64,000 nucleotides of DNA from positions 706,501 through 770,500 of the forward strand of contig JAUJYZ010001087.1 in NCBI GenBank assembly GCA_033675265.1, given 5' to 3'. Shown here in pieces: positions 60,501 through 63,752 of the stretch; the first letter of the stretch is position 1; every line of letters starts with the position of its first letter. The notes below the pieces were generated by a model that was not told the DNA's origin, did not search any database, and was given only the letters and a program-made list of their open reading frames with translations. The position numbers and the translations under genes were made by a program. The DNA comes from Actinostola sp. cb2023 (lineage: Eukaryota; Cnidaria; Anthozoa; Actiniaria; Actinostolidae).

Positions 60501-62933
60501 GTAATAATTAATAATAATAATTTCAGTAATAGATATCAATATGAGCGGCCATGTTGTATAAGATGTACAATCACGAGCTGAAGGCAAGTGATTGTACAAT
60601 CATGTAGATCTGGACGGACGCGAATATTGTATTAGACTAAATACACTGTATCATATGAATCATTATACTACCGGTACTATCATTTTCAAGATACATTTGT
60701 ACAACGTATAATGTTTGGCCGAGAAAATCAAAGTTAACCACAGCTATGATTTCTATTGTTATTACATTATGTAAGATATTCATTTTTCTTCTTCTTAGTT
60801 TTAACAAACGTTTTCGATCATTCGATCATCATCAGGTTCATGCTGGAGGTCGGCTACGCCTTGGGTTTTTATACTTCATAATTACCACTGCTGCTCGTTT
60901 TTTAGATAGTACATAAAGGTCTATGCACCTGACCTAATGGACAGCTCCCATTGGCCTAATGAATCATGAGTTTTAGAAATAAATGTTCAACAACTACAGG
61001 CTCTTATTATAATTCCACTAGTGCATCATTTTACCATATAAGGGCAAGAGAACATGCAAAATATGCCAGCGTATTACACAGTAGCTCACACACGCATGAA
61101 AAACATAGCAAAAATGGCTCAAAAACTTCAGGAAACAAAGAAACAAAATCAATGGTGGAATAATAATAAACCCCTTATTTGATGGTTTGACATTTTACTC
61201 ATTGCTCGTATTTTTCCTCGCCCCTACGGGCTCAGAAAATTACTACGCAACTCGTAAAATATCCACGCGTATTATCTGTCAAACCATCAAATAAGCTGTA
61301 TTTATTATACATTGTACTCAGTATCTGTATTCTCATTAGTCGAGAGCCTACAGATAATTCTAACTATCAGTGCGCGCCAGCGATATTTCAGCGGTCTGGT
61401 GGTTATCTGTAGGCAGTTATCTGCAAAAACGAGCCTGCGTAGGTCAGCGGATTAGTTGTTATCTGTAGGTTACAACAGTGCTGTCATTTCAATCCTCATT
61501 CATTTGATGTTGTTGTTGGATTGCTTTCAATCCACATAGACAATGTATAATAAAACAATGATTGAATTCGGTTTTCAATTGATGAAATCCAGAATTATCA
61601 ATGTCTTGGCAAATATAATTGGCCTCAGCCTACGGCTTATAACACTTACCTCTACATTGATAATTCCAGATATCAACAAAACCTCATCCAATAATTGTTT
61701 AATATTTGCAGGTTAAAAAGATAAATCATACATGCCATGTGCAGTACTTGTATTTAAAATTAAGGAACGTCCACACGTATGCGGATATTTTTGAATCCGC
61801 AACTTTTTTGAATCCGCAGCGAAAAAGTTGCGGATTCAAAAATATCCAGATATGTGTGGATGGGGCCTAAATAAAAATACTACATACATTGCATAGCACC
61901 TGTAGATAATGTTGCTATGGTGATGAAAATATAATATTAATATTATAAAATAATCTAATCCTAAAATAATTAAAGAAATTTAAAATAGGAAGAACAAAGA
62001 GACATTTTAGAAAAGCACAATTAAGCTCAGACAATTAATGGAACGGTATCAAATTCAACTGCATCTGCAAGACTCATGAATGTAAGCTTATTTAGAGGGA
62101 TAACTTAGCCTGAACTTGCAAAACAATGTTGAAATGGAACACCTGCGAAATATATACAAAATGTATGCATAGATAGTGTGGTTTATAAACGTTCCGAAAT
62201 ATACCATGAAGATTTCCATATAATTTATTGATTCCATGGATGTAAATATCAAATTTAGTTTTCAAAACAAAAGCAAATATAATAATTGTCCATTTCTTCG
62301 TATAAATTAAAGAGCAAGAAAAATTCGATCTGAAAGACGAGCAGAAACACTAGTTGTTAGAGACTACCTACATGGAATTCTTTATGTGTTCTATAGAAAC
62401 CGCTTTAATTTAGTCACGATACAACTTGAAATTACCAAGAGATAAACAATGGGGCAATGACAGGTTTTGCTTTCTTGTCTCTTGACAAATATTAAAGCTT
62501 TAGCTTAACATCACTAAGCGTATATGTTTTAATGATGAAAGTAAGTTTCCCACTGTATACGGTATTATTTAATCCATGTTTTTACCTCAAAGTTATTGTT
62601 GTCCGTGTCAGAAGCGATAGCTGAACGAAGATACTCGATGAGTTTCGACACAGCTACGAACCCTGTTCCTTCAGCATCACAAGCATAGAAAAGGCTATCT
62701 AATATTGCTTCTTCGGTAACTCTAGACACCTCTTTTTCCTGTGGCTATAACAGAAAGCAATATCAACCGGTCTTACACAGATCATTAACCACGAAGACAA
62801 GAAAGTAAGTAAACAAAGCGTGTTAAATGCGAACGATCAACGTGGTGTATAATTTCAAATATACATTAAACTTCGACCTTCCCCCCTCACATAAAAGGTA
62901 TTAAATAACATGTGCACTTACCTCTGTGTCCAT
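6481..62933 (-). CDS. KASH5/CCDC155-like EF-hand and coiled-coil protein, 23 exons, 3' end missing
   Basis: Gene model built by hand from splice sites; exons are listed separately. The 23 exons join in one frame, with every donor and acceptor phase matching, to give 618 codons plus 2 bases. Residues 10-100 hold two EF-hand-like loops (D27 to K38, with EGTGFVAV, and D70-P-D-G73). The pattern EE.IL...F.ACD..GT..VAV...YL followed by LDPDG resembles, from memory, the N-terminus of vertebrate KASH5, the adaptor that links meiotic telomeres through SUN1 to dynein. Residues 98-154 are a Ser/Asn-rich linker, 155-349 a coiled coil (IETLQLNNKRLLE, VKSLKKQLQ), 350-380 a basic Ser/Pro linker, 388-446 Ser-rich, and 447-618 a second coiled coil. 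The nuclear-envelope role is inferred from family. No transmembrane segment or PPPX tail is visible, so membrane anchoring is not shown. The related LRMP/IRAG branch is an alternative. The exon structure is more certain than the name. Confidence 0.75.
6715..7020. mobile_element. short fold-back element
   Basis: tacacctattccaaatatcg (about 6721) with the following caacaagctgacgaccgcaaagg is the reverse complement of ccctttgcggtcgtcagctt through ggaataggtgtata (about 6949-7013). Arms are about 70 bp with a central spacer of about 160 bp. It fits a small non-autonomous DNA element; target duplications were not resolved. Confidence 0.6.
7061..11966. repeat. 129-bp satellite array, about 38 copies, with higher-order structure
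   Basis: The phrase agtcagtgta recurs at 7191, 7320, 7449 and onwards to 11837, at 129-bp steps. Each unit consists of 37 bp identical to the left end of the MITE that follows (gggtgcgttccattgactct...) plus 92 bp of other sequence (gtgcacatggtcagggcaat...). Variants recur in blocks: 'cacacggtcagg' at about 7869, 9031 and 10448, each followed by 'aaggatgcg' and 'ccagaatagg' at fixed offsets. The array fills part of intron 22. Confidence 0.95.
11929..12140. mobile_element. Harbinger-like MITE whose left end is the source of the 129-bp satellite
   Basis: The last satellite unit runs straight into a 212-bp element with ends gggtgcgttccattgactct and, at the right, revcomp gggtgcattctattgaccct. 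The same ends are seen in the intact copy at 50419-50622. TAA precedes the left end, but TGG follows the right end, so the target duplication is not intact here. Confidence 0.7.
12233..18657. repeat. 23-bp minisatellite, about 280 copies
   Basis: The unit gtgcactccctgtgctatgacaa is repeated over 6.4 kb with mainly T/C variants (ccctg/ccccg) and scattered truncated units such as gtggacaag. The phrase gtgcac is a palindromic ApaLI site in nearly every unit. It fills the rest of intron 22 up to the 600-bp island holding exon 22. Short plus-strand reading frames here are repeat artefacts. Confidence 0.96.
18856..18895 (-). CDS. KASH5-like gene exon 22
   Basis: A 40-bp exon, phase 2 to 0, residues 590-603 (RDEKDCMSESLSTH). 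It has a long pyrimidine tract before the acceptor (TCTTTTTTATTTTATTCATTTTCAG, quoted without the full intron) and a near-consensus donor GTGAGT. It sits alone in the 600-bp island between the 23-bp and 14-bp satellites and exactly repairs the phase gap between exons 21 and 23. Confidence 0.72.
19252..25005. repeat. 14-bp minisatellite, about 410 copies, intron 21
   Basis: The unit is gtagtataacatga with common variants gcagtataacatga and gttgtataacatga, plus rarer 'gaatag', 'tatgacatg' and 'gcaata' forms. Because 14 is not a multiple of 3 and the unit has no stop in the minus frames, all three minus frames stay open for hundreds of codons as a 14-residue repeat (LLMLYYSCYTTHVI). No start context, splice or codon evidence supports translation. 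Confidence 0.96.
25018..25279. repeat. dispersed repeat copy A (second copy at 60530-60755)
   Basis: Shares 'atgagcggccgtgttgtat', 'acaatcacgag', 'gacgcgaatat', 'attttcaagata', 'tttggccgagaaaatcaaag' and 'gtgatttctattg' with the region at 60530-60755 in the same order. The start also contains an inverted pair, acaatcacgag..cgagtgattgt. Probably an old non-autonomous transposon. Confidence 0.65.
25321..25440 (-). CDS. KASH5-like gene exon 21 (second coiled coil)
   Basis: Phase 2 to 2, residues 550-589 (RVTDLQKEIANEKTKSKEMD, DKLRSLECQLSIVNGELARV). Acceptor TGTTCTTATAG, donor GTATGT. This is the last exon before the 14-bp array. Confidence 0.82.
25821..25953. mobile_element. palindromic MITE in intron 20
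   Basis: ctccctgcaagaacaacgta ... aattctcctt pairs with aaggagaatt ... cttactgtctgttcttgcaggga. Arms are about 55 bp around a short loop. Typical hairpin MITE. Confidence 0.65.
26078..26165 (-). CDS. KASH5-like gene exon 20 (second coiled coil)
   Basis: Phase 1 to 2, residues 521-549 (AESMQLQDERDKAYQKLGNM...). Acceptor TTATTTTAG, donor GTATGT. Confidence 0.8.
26206..26392. mobile_element. palindromic MITE with an internal 30-bp duplication, intron 19
   Basis: The left arm has gaccgaatgcaaaaatg and atagtgattgtt; the right arm ends aacaatcactatttttgcat then ttggtc. Within the left arm the phrase ggttatggactgactagcct with cgtgtccatgg is tandemly duplicated (about 26247-26310). Inserted between exons 19 and 20. 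Confidence 0.65.
26476..26602 (-). CDS. KASH5-like gene exon 19 (second coiled coil)
   Basis: Phase 0 to 1, residues 479-520 (QLKVQFDKDVNHFAEKVNLL, SLRKKNAEKRSAKLLVAMRK). Acceptor GATTTTTTAG, donor GTACAT. Basic coiled coil. Confidence 0.8.
28501..29679. mobile_element. palindromic element, middle layer of the nest
   Basis: tagggccatttatacgagca at 28501 mirrors the end at 29679 (gctcgtataaatggccct). Inner arms about 28904-29080 and about 29400-29593 are nearly perfect complements (ggtaccaggggaccttcgtg against cacgaaggtcccctggtacc). The outer arm is interrupted by the MITE at 28544-28776. Confidence 0.75.
28544..28776. mobile_element. MITE with TAA target duplication, innermost layer
   Basis: The ends taccccattcacaccaa and ttggtgtgaatggggta are perfect inverted repeats, flanked by TAA at 28541-28543 and 28777-28779. 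Sub-arms gtttagttaaac also mirror each other. A TAA/TTA target duplication is characteristic of PIF/Harbinger elements. Confidence 0.7.
29853..29996. mobile_element. MITE copy with TIR gattccaataaacctgggca
   Basis: The ends are gattccaataaacctgggca and tgcccaggtttattggaatc. A related copy lies at 58112-58219 with the same core (acactcactctttt, acactgacagctaattagta). Confidence 0.7.
30451..31110. repeat. inverted repeat pair around 'cagcatcgagcc'
   Basis: About 30474-30540 (cggtcctctcccgaaaagg ... gctcgatgctgattggac) is mirrored by about 31036-31085 (gtccaatcagcatcgagcct ... ccttctcggg). Further copies of 'tcctcggttttggtcctctcccga' are found in reverse near 31530-31570. Composite of old elements; short plus-strand frames here are not supported as genes. 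Confidence 0.5.
31081..31565. mobile_element. palindromic element with repeated 'agcggcccctaacaagcg' phrases
   Basis: ggggttgtaatacgtattcc at 31089 mirrors ggaatacgtattacaacccc near 31510. Inside each arm the phrase 'aacaagcgaatagcggc' repeats two or three times. A short telomere-like stretch, gggttaggtttagggttagg, lies between the arms (31289-31309). Confidence 0.65.
31851..31946 (-). CDS. KASH5-like gene exon 18 (second coiled coil)
   Basis: Phase 0 to 0, residues 447-478: ANEFKDKKEKALLQIEELDK then LEKTPQIKEKQK. Highly charged and helix-forming. Acceptor ATCCTTACAG, donor GTTAGT. Confidence 0.8.
32097..32212. mobile_element. small hairpin element, intron 17
   Basis: atgactcgtataaatg near 32097 is mirrored by catttatacgagtcat near 32190. 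Similar to the terminal phrase of the element at 28501-29679 ('atttatacgag'). Confidence 0.45.
32520..33585. repeat. 52-bp tandem array with longer 84-bp variant units, intron 17
   Basis: The phrase cacgatgtatgtaggttc recurs every 52 bp (32551, 32603 and so on), about 20 copies. Three units carry an extra 'tatactaacgtcgaatatcc' segment near 32785, 33117 and 33400, which points to block duplication of several units. Minus frames read HEPTYIVQSHWFSIST repeats; these are artefacts. Confidence 0.93.
33791..33967 (-). CDS. KASH5-like gene exon 17 (Ser-rich region)
   Basis: Phase 0 to 0, 59 residues (388-446), the largest exon. Contains SSDTKDLPSPLVGTSLRYDS and SRDSTNSSFESYSIMASQ, so it is Ser/Asp-rich and likely disordered. 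Acceptor CTTTCTTTCCCAG, strong donor GTGAGT. Confidence 0.8.
34176..35852. repeat. 32-bp minisatellite, about 52 copies, intron 16
   Basis: The unit is tcatatataaatactccgac plus tcttactcagcc, with a common ccg/ctg variant and a disturbed stretch at about 34690-34960. Each unit carries a TATA-like 'catatataaat'. The array ends about 56 bp from the donor of exon 16. Confidence 0.95.
35909..36020 (-). CDS. KASH5-like gene exon 16 (basic Ser/Pro linker)
   Basis: Phase 2 to 0, residues 350-387, with LRKHNSPNHPSRLQSPHKTS, STPSRRHF and SLKQELEEQL. Strong acceptor TATTTTTCCAG and near-consensus donor GTATGT. The exon is sandwiched between two satellites: the 36-bp array starts 24 bp above it and the 32-bp array ends about 56 bp below it. 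The S/T-P and R-rich run looks like a phosphorylatable linker (inference). Confidence 0.8.
36044..37860. repeat. 36-bp minisatellite, forward orientation, about 49 copies
   Basis: The unit is catcaatatcatcaccatca plus gtgtaatcaccatcac. Because 36 is a multiple of 3, frames on both strands stay open (plus-strand SVITITINIITI repeats); I treat them as artefacts. A rare block (two consecutive 'aatatcatcaccatc' plus 'caccaacaatatc') recurs 336 bp apart (about 36634 and 36970). At 37811 the sequence flips to the reverse complement for about 45 bp. Confidence 0.94.
37861..38180. other. spacer between the two opposed 36-bp arrays
   Basis: Contains a tail-like phrase 'aataataataatctttattt' then 'atatagcg' (about 38116-38147), like the 3' ends of retroelements seen in many marine invertebrates. 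No gene seen. Confidence 0.4.
38181..39136. repeat. 36-bp minisatellite, inverted orientation, about 27 copies
   Basis: The unit is the reverse complement of the array at 36044-37860 (tgatggtgatgatattgatg, gtgatggtgattacac), with more irregular units (30-, 24- and 18-bp). It ends about 37 bp from the donor of exon 15. Confidence 0.94.
39174..39238 (-). CDS. KASH5-like gene exon 15 (coiled coil)
   Basis: Phase 0 to 2, residues 329-349 (DLKTEKNKLTQALSDLNGEL...). Acceptor GAAAATACAG, donor GTACAT. The inverted 36-bp array ends about 37 bp past the donor. Confidence 0.78.
39744..40107. mobile_element. palindromic element family P1, copy 1, intron 14
   Basis: 39744-39928 is a near-perfect palindrome (aatcgcaagcggttttccat ... 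atggaaaaccgcttgcgatt) centred on gtggaaccacgagcgtagcgagtgg. It is followed by about 180 bp (ttacaataacaaagtc ... gagagccaatcagattgcga). Both parts recur at 53126-53370 and 54018-54159. Confidence 0.7.
40194..40331. mobile_element. hairpin element
   Basis: cagttagagttgtgtaata at about 40200 is mirrored by tattacacaactctaactg at about 40308. The inner phrases 'tatttttacgagtc' and 'gacgagtaaaaatg' also mirror. The centre is gacgagccgtaggcgagtc. Confidence 0.65.
40332..41085. other. intron 14 remainder, no gene recognised
   Basis: Short open frames occur on both strands (for example 40527-40928 minus) without splice, phase or family support. No tandem repeat is seen. Confidence 0.4.
41086..41148 (-). 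CDS. KASH5-like gene exon 14 (coiled coil)
   Basis: Phase 0 to 0, residues 308-328 (ESSSKTEYLSSVIHELSLAN and E). Acceptor TTATTTATTCAG, donor GTAATC. Isolated between the 4.7-kb GAT-rich array and a palindrome-rich intron. Confidence 0.75.
41350..46035. repeat. 4.7-kb degenerate GAT/GGT-rich array, intron 13
   Basis: Built from ggtgatgatggtgctggtag-like units of about 21 bp that vary in length, with recurrent 'gctgcatggt' marker units. The plus strand is almost free of C. Minus frames of up to 1473 codons (HHHHHYQHHH, TTTSTIITTT, PPLPAPSS repeats) are pure artefacts. The array is irregular near 42.3-44.4 kb, perhaps real, perhaps assembly error, as many units there lose one to three bases. 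Confidence 0.93.
46048..46101 (-). CDS. KASH5-like gene exon 13 (coiled coil)
   Basis: Phase 0 to 0, residues 290-307 (QVNIRLEEIRNAKEDLVQ). Acceptor TCCTTGCAG with a second AG four bases inside, donor GTATGG. The 4.7-kb GAT/GGT-rich array starts within about 15 bp of the donor. Confidence 0.78.
46341..46406 (-). CDS. possible cassette exon of the KASH5-like gene (uncertain)
   Basis: A 66-bp stretch reads DNEVCDEFSELTMVRSEIWA and QQ in a coiled-coil-like frame and ends in a good donor (CAACAAG|GTACAA). Its phase (1 to 1) does not fit exon 12, which ends in phase 0. It does fit exon 13 if that exon's alternative acceptor (CAAG, 4 bases inside) is used. It may be an alternative or decaying exon, or chance; it is left out of the 618-codon model. 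Confidence 0.3.
46731..46808 (-). CDS. KASH5-like gene exon 12 (coiled coil)
   Basis: Phase 0 to 0, residues 264-289, including VHLDALQDERRALSESLTIQ. Acceptor TGTTATAG, donor GTGCGC (weak, but with G at +5). Clear amphipathic coiled-coil composition. Confidence 0.75.
46920..48083. repeat. 20-bp AAAC/AAGC-type array, intron 11
   Basis: The unit is aacaagcaaacaagcaaata with a/t and g/t variants, itself made of 4-bp AAAC-like steps. About 57 copies, decaying to plain aaac repeats near 48060. Minus frames (LLVCLLICLFDCLFACL) mimic a hydrophobic protein but are artefacts. Confidence 0.93.
48116..48166 (-). CDS. KASH5-like gene exon 11 (coiled coil)
   Basis: Phase 0 to 0, residues 247-263 (VKVKNNLETCIEQLQSK). 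Acceptor TTGTTGCAG, donor GTTAGT. The 20-bp AAAC/AAGC array begins about 30 bp past the donor. Confidence 0.78.
48229..48275 (-). CDS. KASH5-like gene exon 10 (coiled coil)
   Basis: Phase 1 to 0, residues 231-246 (ESKEINTDLQNQITLM). Acceptor GTTGCAG, donor GTAAGG. The acceptor tract itself (revcomp of actttatatgatag) is the first unit of the 40-bp tandem repeat that begins at about 48281. The next intron is only 62 bp. Confidence 0.75.
48281..48505. repeat. 40-bp tandem repeat that includes a splice-acceptor tract, intron 9
   Basis: The unit is actttatatgatagaaatag plus attattctagtagtgtttgt, six copies, some lacking 'ttctagt'. The first copy overlaps the branch/acceptor region of exon 10, so the repeat grew out of the end of the intron itself. 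Confidence 0.88.
48561..48822. repeat. 53-bp tandem repeat, five copies, intron 9
   Basis: The unit begins tagtgcattgagtaaagtca and ends gacatgctctgtttaa. Steps of 53 bp from 48561. Very homogeneous, so probably recent. Confidence 0.9.
48927..49790. repeat. 18-bp minisatellite, about 47 copies, intron 9
   Basis: The unit is taagcacccctattctaa with variants 'attctatt', 'cccttatt' and late 'aatattag' units. 18 is a multiple of 3, so both strands give open frames (PILISTPILIST; RIGVLIRIGVL); artefacts. Confidence 0.95.
49836..49900 (-). CDS. KASH5-like gene exon 9 (coiled coil)
   Basis: Phase 2 to 1, residues 209-230 (SLQSVSSKYKELEVENLELR...). Two nearby acceptors exist. Only the upstream one (CTCCAG, exon starting at 49900) keeps the coiled-coil frame; the one after TTTACAG would shift it. 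Donor GTAACT. Confidence 0.75.
50226..50676. repeat. short tandem repeat around 'gcatggccgagcgctgccac', split by a MITE
   Basis: The phrase tgcatggccgagcgctgcca recurs at about 50234, 50290, 50343 (with a small insertion), 50396 (variant) and 50653, at about 55-bp steps separated by A-rich DNA. The last step is enlarged by the 204-bp MITE at 50419-50622, which dates the MITE after the repeat. Confidence 0.75.
50419..50622. mobile_element. intact Harbinger-type MITE with TAA target duplication
   Basis: The ends gggtgcgttcgattgacctt and, mirrored, aaggtcaatcgaatgcaccc are a near-perfect inverted repeat that continues with attccagaataggaata. Flanked by TAA at 50416-50418 and 50623-50625. 204 bp, no coding capacity. 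It is the full-length relative of the element at 11929-12140. Confidence 0.85.
50851..51135 (+). pseudogene. small frame inside a palindromic transposon; captured gene scrap
   Basis: A 94-codon frame contains EYVPFEHNELIFNNVIDASS and later RERGPSCKK. The mirrored arm (51151-51290, minus) encodes a related peptide, EYVPFEHDELTFDNVIDACQ, followed by a frameshifted GPS-like end. Two diverged copies of the same peptide in opposite arms suggest an originally coding stretch that was duplicated head-to-head and is now decaying. I do not recognise the family. Confidence 0.35.
50907..51290. repeat. inner palindrome with diverged arms
   Basis: Arms 50907-51055 and 51151-51290 are complementary with roughly one mismatch in ten; for example ggagcgtggcccatcctg near 51031 mirrors caggatgggccacgctcc near 51160. 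Confidence 0.7.
51432..51502 (-). CDS. KASH5-like gene exon 8 (coiled coil)
   Basis: Phase 0 to 2, residues 186-208 (MEQTEESNTQLHGEVKSLKK and QLQ). Acceptor CATAACAG, donor GTACAA. Coiled coil, similar in pattern to the EE...L.EE...LRKQL stretch of KASH5. Confidence 0.78.
51940..52035. repeat. remnant of a 'gtgtccgt' TIR element end
   Basis: ctctaagacggacacccttg at about 51963 is partly mirrored by 'cttagagaggtgtccgtatt' at about 52004. The same phrases occur in the pogo-like remnants at 53478-53968 and 3119-6456. Confidence 0.45.
52468..53110. repeat. 22-bp minisatellite, about 28 copies, intron 7
   Basis: The unit is tatgggtaccactacctacatg; nearly every unit has a KpnI site (ggtacc). Three plus-strand frames stay open as a 22-residue repeat; artefacts. 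It degrades into 'tgtacaataggtacc' variants near 52970. Confidence 0.95.
53126..54159. mobile_element. palindromic element family P1, copy 2, split by an insertion
   Basis: 53126-53375 matches the outer half of the copy at 39744-40107 in reverse orientation (ttacaataacagagcgtaat ... ctgtactcttattgacaat). 54018-54159 supplies the missing palindromic core (gggtttgacgtcac ... gacaatggaaaaccacttgc). The intervening 53376-54017 is foreign. Confidence 0.65.
53376..54017. mobile_element. insertion with pogo/Tigger-type end phrases
   Basis: Contains 'cagcggacacccttgggaat' (53483), 'gtccgttagtagagctgtcc' (53514), 'tgtccgcttacgggaatgtg' (53846) and 'gtctgttagcggagagttga' (53942). Repeated 'gtccgctta' phrases in both orientations are typical of decayed Tigger/pogo termini. 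No transposase seen. Confidence 0.5.
54166..54256 (-). CDS. KASH5-like gene exon 7 (coiled coil begins)
   Basis: Phase 2 to 0, residues 155-185. The heptad-like stretch IIETLQLNNKRLLEQHSVI resembles the start of the KASH5 coiled coil (SLEDLELSNRRL in the human protein, from memory). Acceptor AAATTTCAG, donor GTACAT. Confidence 0.8.
54540..55330. other. intron 6 segment with small inverted repeats, no gene recognised
   Basis: A hairpin, gcaatctacgacg at about 54611 against cgtcgtagattgc at about 54643, is nested in 'ggctcaaaacg'/'cgttttgagcc'. A plus-strand frame at 55074-55330 (MFERMEALVGDEYV...) matches nothing I recognise and runs into the 21-bp array. Confidence 0.4.
55664..55826. other. 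unrelated segment inside the 21-bp array
   Basis: About 160 bp without array units. It ends in a perfect hairpin ctgccggagctccggcag (55809-55826). Origin unknown; probably an insertion. Confidence 0.5.
56307..57490. mobile_element. 1184-bp TIR element with TA target duplication inserted in a minisatellite
   Basis: Ends cagtaccgaccagaactaac and, mirrored, gttagttctggtcggtactg are perfect for at least 20 bp. Flanked by TA at 56305-56306 and 57491-57492. Both subterminal regions are filled with direct and inverted 'aaatgaacgcaaa' motifs (56340-56470 and 57297-57465), like clustered transposase binding sites. No coding frame; non-autonomous. Confidence 0.85.
57954..58026 (-). CDS. KASH5-like gene exon 6
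   Basis: Phase 1 to 2, residues 131-154 (starts ATSTPNISSNSVEG). Acceptor CTGTTCTCCAG, donor GTGAAT. Low-complexity Ser/Asn/Gly linker between the EF-hand and coiled-coil regions. Confidence 0.72.
58091..58334. mobile_element. MITE with TIR 'agagtgca', carrying a nested MITE, intron 5
   Basis: tatagagtgca (58092) is mirrored by tgcactctat (about 58325). A related, uninterrupted copy is at 63465-63629 (tagagtgcaatttagaaaag ... cttttctaaattgcactcta). Both contain 'gtactatttag' runs. The copy here holds the nested element 58112-58219. Confidence 0.65.
58112..58219. mobile_element. nested MITE, second copy of the 29853-29996 family
   Basis: Ends 'agtgattccaat' and 'attggaatcact'; core acactgacagctaattagta shared with 29853-29996. 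Shorter at the left arm. Confidence 0.65.
58354..58399 (-). CDS. KASH5-like gene exon 5
   Basis: Phase 0 to 1, residues 116-130 (SPMFHPLSGERHYHH). Acceptor ATATTTAG, donor GTAAGC. Short linker exon, supported mainly by phase agreement with both neighbours. Confidence 0.65.
58540..59100. other. intron 4 segment without a gene
   Basis: AT-rich. Contains a weak inverted pair ('aaatttcaaaacttcatatc' near 58928 against 'gatatgaatttttgaaat' near 58855) and a short (catac)n-type run near 59041-59068. No coding support. Confidence 0.4.
59203..59490. repeat. 87-bp tandem repeat, about 3.3 copies, intron 4
   Basis: 'cagtcaatgca' recurs at 59268, 59355 and 59442. The unit includes agaactgctgtcaatcaaca and the palindromic tacatgtacaatgtaca. 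87 is a multiple of 3, so the plus frame stays open; artefact. Confidence 0.88.
59701..59752 (-). CDS. KASH5-like gene exon 4
   Basis: Phase 2 to 0, residues 98-115 (SLASVDDDFLSSVSINCV). Acceptor TTTGTTTCAG, donor GTACGT. Acidic and Ser-rich linker after the EF-hand region. The AG|T junction with exon 3 restores a serine. Confidence 0.72.
60276..60397 (-). CDS. KASH5-like gene exon 3 (second EF-hand-like loop)
   Basis: Phase 0 to 2, residues 58-97, acceptor TATTTCAG, donor GTATG. The sequence LDDLSLILDPDGHDVHIDIS, then an aromatic residue and INEWIEDIRKR, fits the second half of the KASH5 EF-hand pair, including the conserved LDP.G and the trailing W-I. Confidence 0.82.
60530..60755. repeat. 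dispersed repeat copy B (see 25018-25279)
   Basis: Same block order as copy A: atgagcggccatgttgtata, 'acaatcacgag', 'gacgcgaatat', 'cattttcaagatac', 'tttggccgagaaaatcaaag'. Confidence 0.65.
61169..61300. mobile_element. hairpin element in intron 2
   Basis: ccttatttgatggtttgaca at about 61173 is mirrored by tgtcaaaccatcaaataag near 61277. The loop contains 'cctcgcccctacgggctcag'. Confidence 0.6.
61763..61872. mobile_element. hairpin element with repeated 'gaatccgca' motif, intron 2
   Basis: aacgtccacacgtatgcgga at about 61765 is imperfectly mirrored by 'tccagatatgtgtggatg' near 61844. The centre holds ttgaatccgcaac and gttgcggattcaa. Confidence 0.6.
62586..62744 (-). CDS. KASH5-like gene exon 2 (first EF-hand-like loop)
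   Basis: Phase 0 to 0, 53 residues (5-57), acceptor TTATAG, donor GTAAA. It carries the helix EEAILDSLFYACD, the loop DAEGTGFVAVSK and the helix LIEYLRSAIAS. The loop lacks the full set of EF-hand calcium ligands, as in KASH5. An acceptor six bases further in (after CCACAG) would remove two residues in frame. Confidence 0.82.
62922..62933 (-). CDS. KASH5-like gene exon 1 (start codon)
   Basis: Codes for MDTE and is followed by the donor GTAAGT. The ATG has A at -3 and G at +4, a good animal initiation context. An in-frame TGA lies four codons upstream (62943-62945), so this is the first possible start in this exon. Ends in phase 0. Intron 1 is only 177 bp. Confidence 0.75.
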
Positions 62934-63464
62934 ACTTCCTTTTCAATGAGGATAAACTAGGATTATTTCCAAAGGGCAGTTAAAAAGGTCGTGAAGTGTT
63001 CACAACTCGTGTTTTACCAATTCCTCTTCGCTCGCTTTCCCTCCATTTGTCAGCAACAAAACGCGAGAGAAATTCACCTCTTGCAAGTATAAATAATTCA
63101 GAAAGTCAGGAGAGTAACTTAAGTGACGAAACCGCTAAAATAACGAGGAATACGAGGCATTTTTGGTGCAAAAAGTCAGCGAATAAATTAAGTTATTTTA
63201 AGCGCCTCATATTTGAAGGAGAACGAGGTTTGTATACACATCCTTATTTGGAAGTCTATTGTCTACATCACTAAATATGGATTTGCAGCGCGTCACAATA
63301 TCTCTTGGCAACCCAAAAATGGCGGGAAAATATTCGAACAAATAACGATCGTTTCACCGGCCTGTGCGCACTAATGTAGAGCCTAGCTCTGTTGTGTGAC
63401 CCTCACCATACATCTTATAATTATCTTAGTATCTTTTTTTTTTCTTTTTTTCCCTGTTATTCGG
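62934..63464. promoter_or_regulatory. 5' untranslated and presumed promoter region of the KASH5-like gene
   Basis: Immediately upstream of the ATG on the minus strand. More GC-balanced and repeat-free than the rest of the window between 62940 and 63400. No TATA box at a convincing distance. The phrase 'gttgccaagagatattg' (minus, about 63305-63321) is only a half-match to an RFX X-box, so I do not call it. Promoter role inferred from position only. Confidence 0.35.
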
Positions 63465-63629
63465 TAGAGTGCAATTTAGAAAAGCGTGAAATAGTACAGG
63501 AGCCTGATAGTACTAACTTTAAATAGTCCTAAATAGTGCTATTTCTATTGTTTTCCATTGTTTCATTAGTGCTATTTAGTACTAATTAGTTATTTAGTTT
63601 TCAAGCTTTTCTAAATTGCACTCTATGGT
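63465..63629. mobile_element. palindromic MITE upstream of the KASH5-like gene
   Basis: tagagtgcaatttagaaaag and cttttctaaattgcactcta form perfect 20-bp ends; the interior has 'tagtgctattt' repeats on both strands. Same family as 58091-58334. Confidence 0.75.
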
Positions 63630-63671
63630 GGAAGTTTTGTAAATAAAAATAAATAGATAGTTTTATTACTC

Positions 63672-63752
63672 GGGCACTTCCGGAGGAAGCCCGAGTTATA
63701 AAATGCGTTTTCTTGAATTGAACTTCCGGAGGAAGCCCGAGTTATAAAATGG
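63672..63752. repeat. short direct repeat 'acttccggaggaagcccgag'
   Basis: acttccggaggaagcccgag followed by ttataaaatg occurs at about 63676 and 63722. Each copy contains the palindrome cttccggaag-like 'acttccggagg'. The remaining sequence to 64000 has a plus-strand frame (63765-63986, no ATG start) that I do not recognise. Confidence 0.55.

Noticed and set aside
62996..63274. Plus-strand 92-codon frame upstream of the gene
   Set aside because: No ATG near its start and no recognisable product; could be a divergent exon but nothing supports it.
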